Positions 1 through 9,480 of a DNA stretch of 43,855 nt are shown piece by piece. The stretch spans positions 1 to 43,855 of the forward strand of contig JAJZDE010000003.1 of the NCBI GenBank assembly GCA_021828745.1. Reading direction: 5' to 3'. The translations under genes and the position numbers were made by a program. Below the pieces are notes generated by a model. That model saw only the letters and a program-made list of their open reading frames with translations. It was not told the origin of the DNA and did no database searches. The DNA is from Pseudomonadota bacterium. Its GTDB lineage: Bacteria > Pseudomonadota > Gammaproteobacteria > Burkholderiales > Ferrovaceae. Each line of letters opens with the position of its first letter. The stretch's first letter is position 1.

Positions 1-633
1 CTGATCCCTCTGCTTTATCGGATCGGACGGGAGGCTTCCTGGCAGGATCTGGGGATGGAAGGATCCCTGGTTTTCTGGATCGTCCTGGTTCCTCTGTGGA
101 TGAAACAGCAATGGCGGATCAGTGGTCTCCCCCTTCTCGCCGTGGGTCTTCTGGTCCTGCTTCCCACGGGCTGGTCCCTCATGCGTCTTCAGCATCAGGG
201 CAATCTCGTGCTCCTGGCCCTGATGGCCGTACTCTGGATCTCGGACAGCGCGGCCTATTTTACGGGTCGTCTCTGGGGAAAGCACCGACTGGCTCCTGCC
301 ATCAGCCCCGGGAAAACCTGGGAAGGCGTGGCGGGCGCGGGACTGGCCGCCACGGTTTATGGGGCCATCTGGTGGTGGCTGGCACGGACGGGATCCTCCT
401 CGATGACTCCGCTGGTCAACCACCTTGGATGGGGTTGGTTCCTGCTCGTTTGGGGACTGGTGGGGTTAGGCATTCTGGGGGATCTGTTTGAGTCCTGGAT
501 CAAACGTTGTGCCGGCGTCAAGGACAGCGGCAATGGATTGCCGGGGCATGGCGGAGTTCTGGACCGAATCGATGCGCTGACGGCAACGCTTCCCCTGGCC
601 GCATTGAGCATTCATCTGCTGGGGGGCGCATGA
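1..633 (+). CDS. cdsA: Phosphatidate cytidylyltransferase (CDP-diacylglycerol synthase), 5' truncated by window
   Basis: This integral inner-membrane enzyme makes CDP-diacylglycerol from phosphatidate and CTP, the precursor of all phospholipids. The reading frame is open from base 1, so the N-terminus lies outside the window and the ATG at 55 is internal. The C-terminal part carries the family signature: a W-I-K-R segment, then K-D-S-G-N-G-L-P-G-H-G-G and D-R-I-D, with the acidic and histidine residues expected at the metal/CTP site. Several hydrophobic segments precede it. The stop overlaps the dxr start (ATGA at 630-633), showing translational coupling in the envelope operon. The family is about 270-285 residues, so roughly 60-70 residues are missing upstream. 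Confidence 0.95.
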   Translation: MIPLLYRIGREASWQDLGMEGSLVFWIVLVPLWMKQQWRISGLPLLAVGLLVLLPTGWSLMRLQHQGNLVLLALMAVLWISDSAAYFTGRLWGKHRLAPAISPGKTWEGVAGAGLAATVYGAIWWWLARTGSSSMTPLVNHLGWGWFLLVWGLVGLGILGDLFESWIKRCAGVKDSGNGLPGHGGVLDRIDALTATLPLAALSIHLLGGA

Positions 634-1814
634 AGCAACACCTGACCATTCTGGGGGCCACCGGCAGCATCGGCATGAGTACCCTGGAAGTCGTTCGACG
701 TCACCCGGAATGCTACGAAATTCACGCCCTGACTGCGCATCGCAACCTGCAGGGCCTGGCGCGTCAGTGTGTGGACTTTCGTCCCCGTCTGGCCGTGGTG
801 CCTGAGGCCGCGCAACTGGATGAACTGGCGCGGCTCCTGCGCATGCTGGATCCCCACTGTCCTACGGCACTGAGGGCTGGGGAAGGGGCGCTCGAAGAAG
901 TTGCCTCGGCGCCAGAAGTTACCACGGTGATGGCGGCCATTGTGGGCGCTGCTGGTCTGGCATCCACCTTGGCGGCGGCCCGTTCGGGCAAAAAAATACT
1001 TCTGGCCAACAAGGAATCCCTGGTCATGTCGGGTCCCTTGATGATGCAGGCCGTGGCGCAGGGCGGCGCATGCCTGCTTCCCGTGGACAGCGAGCATAAC
1101 GCCATCTTCCAGTGCTGGCCGAATGGCGAGGGAGGGCGTTCTGGCGTGGAAAAAATTCTATTGACGGCTTCCGGTGGACCTTTCCTGAACACGCCGTTGC
1201 AGGACCTGGAAAAAGTCACCCCGGAACAAGCGTGTCAGCATCCGAAATGGCGCATGGGCAAGAAGATTTCGGTGGATTCGGCGACCATGATGAACAAGGG
1301 ACTCGAGCTGATCGAAGCCTGCTGGCTGTTTGGTTTGCCGCCGGAAAAAGTTGAAATCGTGATTCATCCCCAGAGTCTGGTTCACTCCTTGGTCGGGTTC
1401 AGCGATGGCTCGTTGTTGGCCCAATTGGGACATACGGACATGAGGATTCCCATTGCCCACGCCCTGGCCTATCCCGAACGTCAATCTTCCGGGGTGCCCC
1501 TGCTCGATCTGACTGCGGCGGGTCCCTTGACTTTCCTGCCCCTGGAGCGGCAACGTTTTCCCGCCGTGGCACTGGCAGAACAGGCCATGCAGGCCGGGGG
1601 AACGGGACCCACCCTGCTGAATGCCGCCAATGAGGTGGCGGTGGCGGCATTCCTGGCGGGAGGTCTGAGTTTTCGGGCGATCACCGATACCATTGCGCAG
1701 GTGCTCGACCAACTTCCCTCTCAAGCATGTACCACCCTGGAGGAAGTCAACGAGGCGGATCGACGGGCACGCCACCTCACCGGGCAGATCCTGGCCAGGA
1801 GAAATGCGTGTTGA
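630..1814 (+). CDS. dxr: 1-deoxy-D-xylulose 5-phosphate reductoisomerase
   Basis: This cytosolic enzyme converts DXP to 2-C-methyl-D-erythritol 4-phosphate with NADPH, the committed step of the MEP isoprenoid pathway. The product is 394 residues, the normal family length. The N-terminal NADPH motif GATGSIG lies at residues 9-15. NKESLVM, DSEHNAIFQC and the loop with HPKWRMGKKISVDSATMMNKGLE (metal and substrate binding) are all present. I chose the ATG at 630 because it overlaps the cdsA stop and gives the standard MKQHLTILG-type start; the frame extends further upstream but that part overlaps cdsA. Confidence 0.97.
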   Translation: MKQHLTILGATGSIGMSTLEVVRRHPECYEIHALTAHRNLQGLARQCVDFRPRLAVVPEAAQLDELARLLRMLDPHCPTALRAGEGALEEVASAPEVTTVMAAIVGAAGLASTLAAARSGKKILLANKESLVMSGPLMMQAVAQGGACLLPVDSEHNAIFQCWPNGEGGRSGVEKILLTASGGPFLNTPLQDLEKVTPEQACQHPKWRMGKKISVDSATMMNKGLELIEACWLFGLPPEKVEIVIHPQSLVHSLVGFSDGSLLAQLGHTDMRIPIAHALAYPERQSSGVPLLDLTAAGPLTFLPLERQRFPAVALAEQAMQAGGTGPTLLNAANEVAVAAFLAGGLSFRAITDTIAQVLDQLPSQACTTLEEVNEADRRARHLTGQILARRNAC

Positions 1815-3172
1815 ATGGGAGTGTGGGGACGTTAGGGGCTTTCTTGCTGGCGCTCAGCTGCCTGATTTTCATCCATGAACTGGGGCATTTCGTGGTAGCC
1901 CGTTGGGTGGGAGTCAAAGTCCTGCGTTTTTCCATCGGACTGGGGCGTCCGATATGGCGTCGACAGGCAAAAAACGGGACCGAGTGGGTGGTGGCGCTCC
2001 TTCCCCTGGGGGGATATGTACGCATGCTGGACGAACGGGAGGGCCCGGTGTCCCCCCGGGAAGTTCATCAGGCCTTCAACCGGAAATCCCTGGCGCAAAG
2101 AAGTGCGATCGTGGTGGCGGGACCGTTGGCAAATTTTTTGCTGGCCTGGTCATTATTCAGCCTGCTTTATGTTCTGGGGATTCCTGGACAACGACCCTGT
2201 CTGGATGCACCGGAGACAGGCACCCTGGCATGGCATGCCGGGATTCGGGCAGGGGAATGCGTGTTACGCCTGGAAGGAAAGGCGATCCGAACCTGGCAGG
2301 ACTTTGAGTTGGAATGGCCTCGAGTGGTTCGGCGCGAAGGAGCGGTGAGGTTGGTGACACGGAATGACCGAGGTCAGGAAGAAGTTCATCGGCTGGTCAC
2401 GGCACAAGTCAACGCGGCGGCAGAAGAGGGCGTGGAAGGGAGCGGTTTTCATCTGTGGACACCGCCGTTGCCTCCGGTGGTTGGGCAAGTCATCCCGGAC
2501 AGTGTGGCGGACAAGGCCGGACTGAAACCTCTGGACCGTTTGTTGCGCGTGGCGGGGCAGCCGGTGGAAACCTGGGCGCAAGTGGTCCGGGTCGTTGAAG
2601 CCCATCCCCAGGCTGTCGTGGAGATCGAACTAGCGCGTGCCGGTCAGACCCGAGCGGTGCAACTCATTCCTCGGGCGGTGGATTTGCCCAATGGTCGCCG
2701 GATCGGGCGGATCGGCATCAGCCCGCAGGTCACCGAGGCCATGCGCCGAGAATGGACGGTTCTGGATCAGGATCCCCCTTTGATGGCGCTTTGGCACGGT
2801 GCCGTGAAAACCTGGTCACTCACCCTGTTGACCCTGAATTCCTTTGGACAGTTGCTCACCGGCCAGGCATCCCTGGACAATCTGGGCGGACCGGTTCGGA
2901 TCGCATCGCTGGCGGGAGACAGTGCTCGCCTGGGGCTGCTGCCCTATCTGCAATTCATGGCGTTGATCAGTATCAGCCTGGGCGTTCTCAATTTATTGCC
3001 GATTCCCTTATTGGATGGGGGGCATTTGTTGTATCATGCCGTGGAGTGGGTGAGGGGGCGACCCTTGTCCGCAGAAATCTTGAGTCTCACCCAGCGCTGG
3101 GGGTTCTTTTTGCTGGCGGGGCTCATGGTTTTTTCCTTCCTGAATGATTTGCGCCATTTTTTCAATCACTGA
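1808..3172 (+). CDS. rseP: RseP site-2 intramembrane zinc metalloprotease
   Basis: This inner-membrane protease cleaves the anti-sigma factor RseA in the envelope stress response. The protein has 454 residues from the GTG at 1808, which is preceded by AGGAG at 1797-1801 with a 6-base spacer and overlaps the dxr stop. An N-terminal membrane helix contains the zinc motif H23-E-L-G-H27. Two PDZ-like regions follow (about residues 110-220 and 225-300). The C-terminal active-site helix carries NLLPIPLLDGGH, whose aspartate completes zinc binding. The position next to bamA is the usual proteobacterial arrangement. An upstream ATG in the same frame lies inside dxr and is not used here. Confidence 0.95.
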   Translation: MLNGSVGTLGAFLLALSCLIFIHELGHFVVARWVGVKVLRFSIGLGRPIWRRQAKNGTEWVVALLPLGGYVRMLDEREGPVSPREVHQAFNRKSLAQRSAIVVAGPLANFLLAWSLFSLLYVLGIPGQRPCLDAPETGTLAWHAGIRAGECVLRLEGKAIRTWQDFELEWPRVVRREGAVRLVTRNDRGQEEVHRLVTAQVNAAAEEGVEGSGFHLWTPPLPPVVGQVIPDSVADKAGLKPLDRLLRVAGQPVETWAQVVRVVEAHPQAVVEIELARAGQTRAVQLIPRAVDLPNGRRIGRIGISPQVTEAMRREWTVLDQDPPLMALWHGAVKTWSLTLLTLNSFGQLLTGQASLDNLGGPVRIASLAGDSARLGLLPYLQFMALISISLGVLNLLPIPLLDGGHLLYHAVEWVRGRPLSAEILSLTQRWGFFLLAGLMVFSFLNDLRHFFNH

Positions 3173-3181
3173 TTTTATTTC

Positions 3182-5479
3182 ATGTTTCTTCGTTCACTGT
3201 TATTCCTGTTCTGGATATGTTGGAGTTCTCTGGCGTTGGCCTTGGCGCCGATCACGATCCAGGATATCCGGGTGGAGGGCGCACAGCGGATCGAGCCCGG
3301 GACGATTTTCAGTTATCTGCCCCTTAAAGTGGGTGACACCATTACCACGGAAAAAGCTTCCGCTGCCCTGAAGGCGCTCTACGATACTGGTTTCTTTTCC
3401 GATGTGCGCCTCGAATCCGAGGGCAATGTTCTGGTGGTCTATGTTCAGGAACGTCCCTCCATCGCCCGTCTTGAAATCAACGGTGCAAAATCCTTTACCA
3501 AGGATCAACTCAAGGATGCCCTGAAAACCATCGGGATCGCGGAATCGCGGATCTATGACAAATCCTTGCTGGACAAGGCAGAGAAGGAACTCAAGCGACA
3601 GTATCTGGGAAAGGGGAAATATTCGACGCAAGTGTCCACCACCGTGACGCCGCTTCCCCGCAACCGGGTTGCGCTGGCCTTCAACATCGTGGAAGGGGAA
3701 GCAGCGCATATTCGTGAAATCAATATCGTCGGGGCCCATGCTTTTTCTGCCAAGGAACTGCAGGATCAATTGCAGTTGAATACGCCCAACTGGCTGTCCT
3801 GGTATACCAAGAATGACCAGTATTCCAAGCAGAAATTGTCCGGCGATCTGGAAGCCCTGCGTTCCTTCTATCAGGATCGGGGTTACCTGGAGTTTGCCGT
3901 GGATTCGACCCAGGTGTCCATTTCTCCGGACAAACAGGACGTCTATATCAGCGTCAATATCACCGAAGGACAACCGTACAGGGTATCGGATGTGAAACTG
4001 GCGGGCCAATTTCTGGTACCCGAGGCAGAGTTGCGAAAACTGCTCACGCTCAAACCGGGGGATCTGTTCTCCCGCGAGAAAGTCACGAGTTCCACCAAGG
4101 CCATTGCGGATCGGTTGGCCCAGGATGGCTATTCCTTTGCCAATATCAATGCCAATCCGGAAATCGACAAGGAGCACCATACCGCCGCCTTTACCTTTGT
4201 CATCGACCCCGGAAGGCGAGTGTACGTGCGCCGGGTCAATATTTATGGGAACACCACGACACGGGATGAAGTGATCCGGCGCGAAATCCGTCAGATGGAA
4301 GGGGCCTGGTATTCCGTGGAAAAGGTCAACCGCTCCAAGGAACGGATCGACCGTCTGGGTTTCTTCTCCGAAGTCACGGTGGACAGTCCGCCTGTGCCCG
4401 GTACCACCGATCAGGTGGACGTCAACTTTACGGTCGCAGAACGTCAAACCGGTTCCATCCAGTTGGGGGCCGGGTACTCCAATGCCGAAGGGATCATTCT
4501 GAGCGCGGGGATTACCCAGAGCAATCTGTTCGGGAGTGGAAACTCGCTTTCCTTCGGGGTCAGTACCGGGTTGGTGACCCGTACTTATTCTGTCGCCTAT
4601 ACCAATCCCTATTGGACCGAAGAGGGGGTCGCGCGCACCATCAGCCTGTATGACCGTTCCATCGATACCTCCTATCTGATCGGGGTCAGCCCCTATTCGA
4701 CCCGGACTTTGGGGGCCGACGTGACCTATACGATCCCGGTCTCGGAAGTGAATGCCTATTCCCTCGGGTATGGATTCGAAGCCACCAGCGTGGGGGTATT
4801 CAATACCAGCCCCGCCGAGTACGTGGATTTCGTCAATCAGTTCGGTTCACAGGCCAAGGCCATCAAGGTAAGTATGGGGTATACCCACGATACCCGGGAC
4901 AGCATCATCTACCCGATGAAGGGATGGAGTCAGAAATATGGGGTGGAAGTGGGGGTGCCTGGAGAAAACCTGACTTACTACCGCGCGACAGCCAGTGAGC
5001 AAGTACTTACCCCCGTCAGTCTGAATACGACGCTTTCCCTGTCCGGTCAGTTGGGTTATGCCAACGGTTATGGAGGCGTACCCTTGCCCTTCTACAAAAA
5101 CTTTTTTGCCGGTGGGGTGGGATCGGTGAGAGGCTATTTCCCGGGCAGTCTGGGTCCCCAGGTTTATGACAATTATGGTAACCTCCTGAACCTTGGGGGG
5201 AACAAGATGATTACCGGGAGTGCCGAATACTTCTTTCCCTTGCCGGGGTCGAAAGGTACGGACAAGTCCTTCCGCCTGAGCACGTTTGTGGATACCGGGA
5301 ACGTCTATGGCTACAATCAGGGATTTTCCATCCCCCAACTGCGCTATTCGGCGGGGGTTGCCCTATCCTGGTATTCGCCCATGGGGCCTCTTGAATTCAG
5401 TTACGCCGCCCCCTTTCACTATAACTCAGTCACTGATAACATTGAGCGACTACAATTTCAGTTAGGTAATACGTTCTAA
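3182..5479 (+). CDS. bamA: Outer membrane protein assembly factor BamA
   Basis: BamA is the central Omp85 component of the BAM machine that folds beta-barrel proteins into the outer membrane. The 765-residue product has an N-terminal signal peptide (hydrophobic stretch ending near ALALAP). Five POTRA repeats fill roughly residues 25-420 and a C-terminal 16-stranded barrel follows. The barrel contains the lid-loop motif VRGYFPGSLGP and ends in an aromatic residue (LQFQLGNTF), as outer-membrane proteins require. It lies 9 bases after rseP and 19 bases before skp. The Shine-Dalgarno sequence is weak, so translation may depend on coupling with rseP. Confidence 0.97.
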   Translation: MFLRSLLFLFWICWSSLALALAPITIQDIRVEGAQRIEPGTIFSYLPLKVGDTITTEKASAALKALYDTGFFSDVRLESEGNVLVVYVQERPSIARLEINGAKSFTKDQLKDALKTIGIAESRIYDKSLLDKAEKELKRQYLGKGKYSTQVSTTVTPLPRNRVALAFNIVEGEAAHIREINIVGAHAFSAKELQDQLQLNTPNWLSWYTKNDQYSKQKLSGDLEALRSFYQDRGYLEFAVDSTQVSISPDKQDVYISVNITEGQPYRVSDVKLAGQFLVPEAELRKLLTLKPGDLFSREKVTSSTKAIADRLAQDGYSFANINANPEIDKEHHTAAFTFVIDPGRRVYVRRVNIYGNTTTRDEVIRREIRQMEGAWYSVEKVNRSKERIDRLGFFSEVTVDSPPVPGTTDQVDVNFTVAERQTGSIQLGAGYSNAEGIILSAGITQSNLFGSGNSLSFGVSTGLVTRTYSVAYTNPYWTEEGVARTISLYDRSIDTSYLIGVSPYSTRTLGADVTYTIPVSEVNAYSLGYGFEATSVGVFNTSPAEYVDFVNQFGSQAKAIKVSMGYTHDTRDSIIYPMKGWSQKYGVEVGVPGENLTYYRATASEQVLTPVSLNTTLSLSGQLGYANGYGGVPLPFYKNFFAGGVGSVRGYFPGSLGPQVYDNYGNLLNLGGNKMITGSAEYFFPLPGSKGTDKSFRLSTFVDTGNVYGYNQGFSIPQLRYSAGVALSWYSPMGPLEFSYAAPFHYNSVTDNIERLQFQLGNTF

Positions 5480-5498
5480 ACTTGAAGAGAGATGCCCC

Positions 5499-6008
5499 AT
5501 GCATAAGATCGCTAAATCCGTTTCCCTGCTGTTTGCCTTCTTCTTATTGAGTACGTCGGTCATGGCCACCGAACTGAAGGTGGGCTGGATCAATATCGAG
5601 CGAATTTTCCGCGAGGCGGCGCCAGCCCAGGCGGCCACCAAGAAACTGGAGAAAGAGTTCGATAAACGGCAGGCAGAGTTGCAAAAAATGGGCAAGCAGA
5701 TCCAGGATCAGCAGGCCGAACTGGACAAGAACGGAATGACCATGGGCGAGGGGGAACGCGCCCACAAGGAACGTGATCTGGCCAACCTGAACCGTGATTT
5801 CCAGCGCATGCAACGGGAATTCCGGGAGGATCTCAATACGCGTCGCAACGAGGAATTTGCTTCCATTCAGGAGCGGGCCAACAAGGCCATCAAGGAAATT
5901 GCCACGACGGAGAATTATGACCTGATTCTGACCGATGCCATTTACGCCGGCCCACGCATCGACATCACCGACAAGGTCATCCGGATCATCGACAGCGGCA
6001 GTAAATAA
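5499..6008 (+). CDS. skp: Periplasmic OmpH/Skp chaperone
   Basis: Skp is a trimeric periplasmic chaperone that holds unfolded outer-membrane proteins on the way to BAM. The 169-residue product has a clear Sec signal peptide with cleavage after VMA. It continues with the family start LKVGWINIERIF and then a long charged coiled coil rich in Lys, Glu and Gln (about residues 45-125), the tentacle region of Skp. A purine-rich ribosome site (GAAGAGAG, 5484-5491) precedes the ATG. The place between bamA and lpxD is the classical one. Confidence 0.93.
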   Translation: MHKIAKSVSLLFAFFLLSTSVMATELKVGWINIERIFREAAPAQAATKKLEKEFDKRQAELQKMGKQIQDQQAELDKNGMTMGEGERAHKERDLANLNRDFQRMQREFREDLNTRRNEEFASIQERANKAIKEIATTENYDLILTDAIYAGPRIDITDKVIRIIDSGSK

Positions 6009-6016
6009 CCTCCTTC

Positions 6017-7072
6017 ATGCGTGGACAGTGTACTTACACCCTGGGTGAACTGGCCCGGTTCTGTGGCGTCGAGGTAGAGGGAGATCCGCGTACCCTGATC
6101 GAGGGGGTGGGGACTTTGGAGGGAGCGGAGCCTGGCGAGATCACCTTTTTGACCAATCCGCTGTATCGAGCGTATCTGGGTCATACTCGCGCTGCTGCCG
6201 TGATCCTCCGGAAACAGGATCGGGAAGCCACGGGTTTGCCCTGCTTGATCACGGATAATCCGCACGGGTGTTATGCCCAGGTGGCCCGGAAACTTTTTCC
6301 CGAAGTCAGGCCCCGACCCGGTATTCACAGGACGGCAGTGGTTCATCCCGAGGCACGGGTCTCACCCCTCGCCAGTATCGGCCCGCAGGCAGTGATCGAG
6401 GCGGGCGCACTGATCGACGATGGGGTCGTGGTGGGGGCCGGTGGATATGTCGGCGAAAGGGCCCATCTGGCTCAGGACGTATTCCTGTACCCGCGTGTCA
6501 CGTTGTACGCAGGCGTCACCCTGGGGCCACGCACCCTGGTGCATTCTGGCGCCGTGATCGGGGCTGATGGCTTCGGCATGGCCTGGCAGGAAGGACAATG
6601 GTTGAAGGTCCCCCAGGTGGGGAGCGTGTGGATCGGGGCTGATGTGGAAGTCGGGGCCAATACCACCATCGATCGCGGGGCTATCGAGGATACGGTGATC
6701 GAGGAAGGGGTCAAGCTGGATAACCTGATCCAGATTGCCCATAACTGCCGAATCGGCGCCCATACCGTGATTGCGGGCTGCACGGGTATTTCGGGGAGTT
6801 CGCGGATTGGGGCGCGCTGTCGGATTGGTGGGGGCGTGGGCATCGTGGGACACGTGGAGATCTGTGACGGCGTCACGGTGTCCGGATTTTCTTTGATCAC
6901 CAAGTCCATCACGCAGCCGGGTGTATATACTTCGGCCATTCCTAGTCAACCCCATCGCGCGTGGTTACATACCCTGGCGCATTTGAGGGGACTTCCGGAA
7001 TGGGCAGAGCGGGTTCGCCGGCTTGAAATGGCGCAGGTGCAGCATGATCACTCAATAGAGAATGGAGAATGA
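6017..7072 (+). CDS. lpxD: UDP-3-O-acylglucosamine N-acyltransferase
   Basis: LpxD adds the second 3-hydroxyacyl chain to UDP-3-O-acyl-glucosamine in lipid A synthesis. The 351-residue protein has an N-terminal uridine-binding domain (about 1-105) followed by left-handed parallel beta-helix hexapeptide repeats. The IAHNCRIGAHT segment supplies the catalytic histidine. The end of the protein is a short helical acyl-carrier-protein-binding tail. The length is normal. The stop at 7070-7072 is only 3 bases before fabZ, and the GGAG at 7064-7067 that serves fabZ lies inside this gene. Confidence 0.96.
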   Translation: MRGQCTYTLGELARFCGVEVEGDPRTLIEGVGTLEGAEPGEITFLTNPLYRAYLGHTRAAAVILRKQDREATGLPCLITDNPHGCYAQVARKLFPEVRPRPGIHRTAVVHPEARVSPLASIGPQAVIEAGALIDDGVVVGAGGYVGERAHLAQDVFLYPRVTLYAGVTLGPRTLVHSGAVIGADGFGMAWQEGQWLKVPQVGSVWIGADVEVGANTTIDRGAIEDTVIEEGVKLDNLIQIAHNCRIGAHTVIAGCTGISGSSRIGARCRIGGGVGIVGHVEICDGVTVSGFSLITKSITQPGVYTSAIPSQPHRAWLHTLAHLRGLPEWAERVRRLEMAQVQHDHSIENGE

Positions 7073-7075
7073 ACG

Positions 7076-7531
7076 ATGAGTAGCATGGACATCAATGAAA
7101 TCATGGAATATCTTCCTCATCGCTATCCTTTTCTCATGGTTGATCGGGTTCTGGAGGTCACGCCGGGCAAATCCATCGTGGCGATCAAAAATGTCAGCCG
7201 TAATGAAGAGTATTTTCAGGGGCATTTCCCTCACCATCCGGTCATGCCGGGTGTGTTGATCATTGAATCCCTGGCTCAGGCGGCTGCTTTGCTCAGTTTC
7301 AAGACAGAAGGCATCAAACCGGATGGAAAAATCGTGACCTATTTCGTCGGCATCGATGAGACCCGTTTTCGTAATCCGGTTTTTCCCGGTGATCAGTTGC
7401 GCCTCGAGGTCTCATTGTTGCGGCATTCCTATAAAATCTGGAAGTTTTCTGCCAAGGCCTGGGTGGAGGATCGCGTAGCGGCCGAGGCCCAGTTGATGTG
7501 CGCAGAAAAAAATCTGGCCGAATCCGCATAA
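7076..7531 (+). CDS. fabZ: 3-hydroxyacyl-ACP dehydratase FabZ
   Basis: FabZ dehydrates 3-hydroxyacyl-ACP in fatty acid elongation and competes with LpxA/LpxD for the same substrate, hence its place among the lpx genes. The 151-residue product shows the hot-dog fold signature: [13 protein letters not shown] near the start, the catalytic His in [13 protein letters not shown], and the catalytic Glu in IIESLAQAA. The ATG at 7076 has GGAG 8 bases upstream. A second in-frame ATG three codons later (7085) is an alternative start. Confidence 0.96.
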   Translation: MSSMDINEIMEYLPHRYPFLMVDRVLEVTPGKSIVAIKNVSRNEEYFQGHFPHHPVMPGVLIIESLAQAAALLSFKTEGIKPDGKIVTYFVGIDETRFRNPVFPGDQLRLEVSLLRHSYKIWKFSAKAWVEDRVAAEAQLMCAEKNLAESA

Positions 7532-7540
7532 CGCCGATTC

Positions 7541-8338
7541 ATGAATTCCTGGAATTCTGCAGACCCGCTGCGCCATCCGACGGCTCTGATTCATCCTGAC
7601 GCTGTACTGGCGCCTGATGTACGGGTCGGCGCTTACAGTTTGATCGGCTCCGGCGTCACGGTAGGCGCGGGAACGGTCATTCATGACCACGTACGCATTG
7701 CGGGTCGGACCACCATCGGCCAGCGTAACCGGATCTACTCGTTTTGTTCGTTGGGGGGCGAGCCCCAGGACAAAAAATACCGGGGAGAAGAGTCGGCGCT
7801 GGAGATTGGCGACGACAATACCATTCGCGAGTTTTGTACCTTCAACCTGGGGACCGAAGAGGATGCGGGGGTGACCCGTCTGGGCAACCATAACTGGATC
7901 ATGGCCTATGTCCATCTGGCCCATGACTGTCAGGTGGGGAACCATACCACCTTTGCCAACCATGCCACGCTGGCCGGGCATGTCCATGTGGGAGACTGGG
8001 TGACGCTGGGGGGGTTTGTCGGGGTGCACCAGTTCGTACGGATAGGTGCCCACAGTTTCATTGGCATTTCTGCAGTCATTACCCAGGATGTCCCGCCCTA
8101 TCTCCTGGTGGCCGGGATTCCTGCAGCACCCCATGGCATCAATGCGGAAGGGTTGAAGCGCCGGGGCTTCACGACGGAAGAACTGAGCGCGCTCAAACAG
8201 GCCTACCGCAAGTTGTATCGTTCGGGATTGTCCCTGGAACAGGCTCAGCAGGAACTGACCCTGCTGGCACAGAACGCTCCCTGTGTGCTTCCCTTGCGGG
8301 AGTTTCTGGCCCAGTCCGCCCGCGGCATCCTGCGCTGA
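7541..8338 (+). CDS. lpxA: UDP-N-acetylglucosamine O-acyltransferase
   Basis: LpxA catalyses the first step of lipid A synthesis, moving a 3-hydroxyacyl group from ACP to UDP-GlcNAc. The 265 residues form hexapeptide-repeat coils of a left-handed beta helix. They include LAHDCQVGNHTTFAN, which holds the catalytic His (E. coli H125 equivalent). The C-terminal helical part contains GLKRRGF and a family-typical RGILR end. It lies 9 bases after fabZ and 2 bases before lpxB. Confidence 0.96.
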   Translation: MNSWNSADPLRHPTALIHPDAVLAPDVRVGAYSLIGSGVTVGAGTVIHDHVRIAGRTTIGQRNRIYSFCSLGGEPQDKKYRGEESALEIGDDNTIREFCTFNLGTEEDAGVTRLGNHNWIMAYVHLAHDCQVGNHTTFANHATLAGHVHVGDWVTLGGFVGVHQFVRIGAHSFIGISAVITQDVPPYLLVAGIPAAPHGINAEGLKRRGFTTEELSALKQAYRKLYRSGLSLEQAQQELTLLAQNAPCVLPLREFLAQSARGILR

Positions 8339-8340
8339 TC

Positions 8341-9480
8341 ATGCGCATCGGCGTGGTGGCAGGGGAGGCGTCCGGCGACATGCTGGGGGAGGCCTTGATG
8401 AACGCCGTGCGCCAGCGTTACCCTGAGGCAATTTTTGAGGGGATTGCAGGTCCGCGCATGCAAGCCCTGGGGGCACGCTCTTTGTTTCCCATGGAGTCCT
8501 TGTCGGTGCGGGGTTACTGGGAAGTCTTGCGTGCCCTCCCGCGACTGCTGTGGATCCGCTGGCAGTTGCGGCGCCATTTTCTCCGTCATCCGCCGGATCT
8601 TTTTGTGGGCATCGATGCGCCTGACTTCAATCTGGGCCTGGAGAAAGCACTCAAGGATGAATGCATTCCCACCTTGCAGATGGTGGCGCCTACGGTCTGG
8701 GCCTGGCGTGCAGGGCGGTTGCCTGGAATTCGTGCGGCAGTCTCCGGCATTCTCTCCATTTTTCCTTTTGAAGCACCGATTTTCGAGCAGGCGGGTATTC
8801 CGCTGACCTACATTGGCCATCCCCTGGTGCACCGTCTGCTTCCGCCGAACCGGGCTCAGGCTCGCGCGGCATTGGACCCCGGCTGGTCTGGACCCTGGAT
8901 CGCCTTATTGCCGGGCAGTCGAATTTCGGAACTGGACTATCACGGGCGCCTGTTTCTGGAGACGGCATTGCGTCTCCAGCGGGATTTTCCGCAACACCGT
9001 TTTGCCGTTCCGTTGATCAACGCGGGAACCCGGGCTTGCTTTCAACGATTGTTGCGCGAACCCGCCTACGCTTCCCTGCCGGTAACGGTATTTGAAGAAG
9101 ATGCCCCCCGCATTCTCGCCGGCGCCGAGGTGGCTCTGGTGGCCTCCGGTACCGCAACGCTGGAAGCCGCCTTGCTGGAATGTCCTCAGGTTCTGACCTA
9201 TCGACTGTCCGGACTGACGGCTTGGCTGGTGCGCCGCAAGGGCGTGAAGGGATTCGTGGGACTCCCCAATATCATTCTGGGCCGCGCCGTGGTTCCCGAG
9301 ATCTTGCAGGAGCAGGCGACTCCCGATCGTTTGGCCGAAGAACTGGGCAATTTGCTGCGGGACGCCGAGCGTCGTGCAGACATGCGCCGATCCTTTCAGG
9401 AGGTGCGCCAAAGGTTGCAGGCGGATACCGTGAACGCCCTGCTGCAGGGGGTAGAGGGGGTATTGACCCATGCGCCCTGA
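8341..9480 (+). CDS. lpxB: Lipid-A-disaccharide synthase
   Basis: LpxB joins UDP-2,3-diacylglucosamine and lipid X to give the lipid A disaccharide at the inner face of the inner membrane. The 379-residue GT-B-fold glycosyltransferase begins with the family motif VVAGEASGDMLG. It contains PDLFVGIDAPDFNLG, the YIGHPLVHRL segment and the donor-site region ALVASGTATLEAAL. Length and order (lpxA-lpxB) are typical. The stop overlaps the rnhB ATG by 11 bases (9470-9480). Confidence 0.96.
   Translation: MRIGVVAGEASGDMLGEALMNAVRQRYPEAIFEGIAGPRMQALGARSLFPMESLSVRGYWEVLRALPRLLWIRWQLRRHFLRHPPDLFVGIDAPDFNLGLEKALKDECIPTLQMVAPTVWAWRAGRLPGIRAAVSGILSIFPFEAPIFEQAGIPLTYIGHPLVHRLLPPNRAQARAALDPGWSGPWIALLPGSRISELDYHGRLFLETALRLQRDFPQHRFAVPLINAGTRACFQRLLREPAYASLPVTVFEEDAPRILAGAEVALVASGTATLEAALLECPQVLTYRLSGLTAWLVRRKGVKGFVGLPNIILGRAVVPEILQEQATPDRLAEELGNLLRDAERRADMRRSFQEVRQRLQADTVNALLQGVEGVLTHAP

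Noticed and set aside
3200..4447. 415-codon minus-strand frame opposite bamA
   Set aside because: It is antisense to clear POTRA-domain coding sequence and has low-complexity shadow composition.
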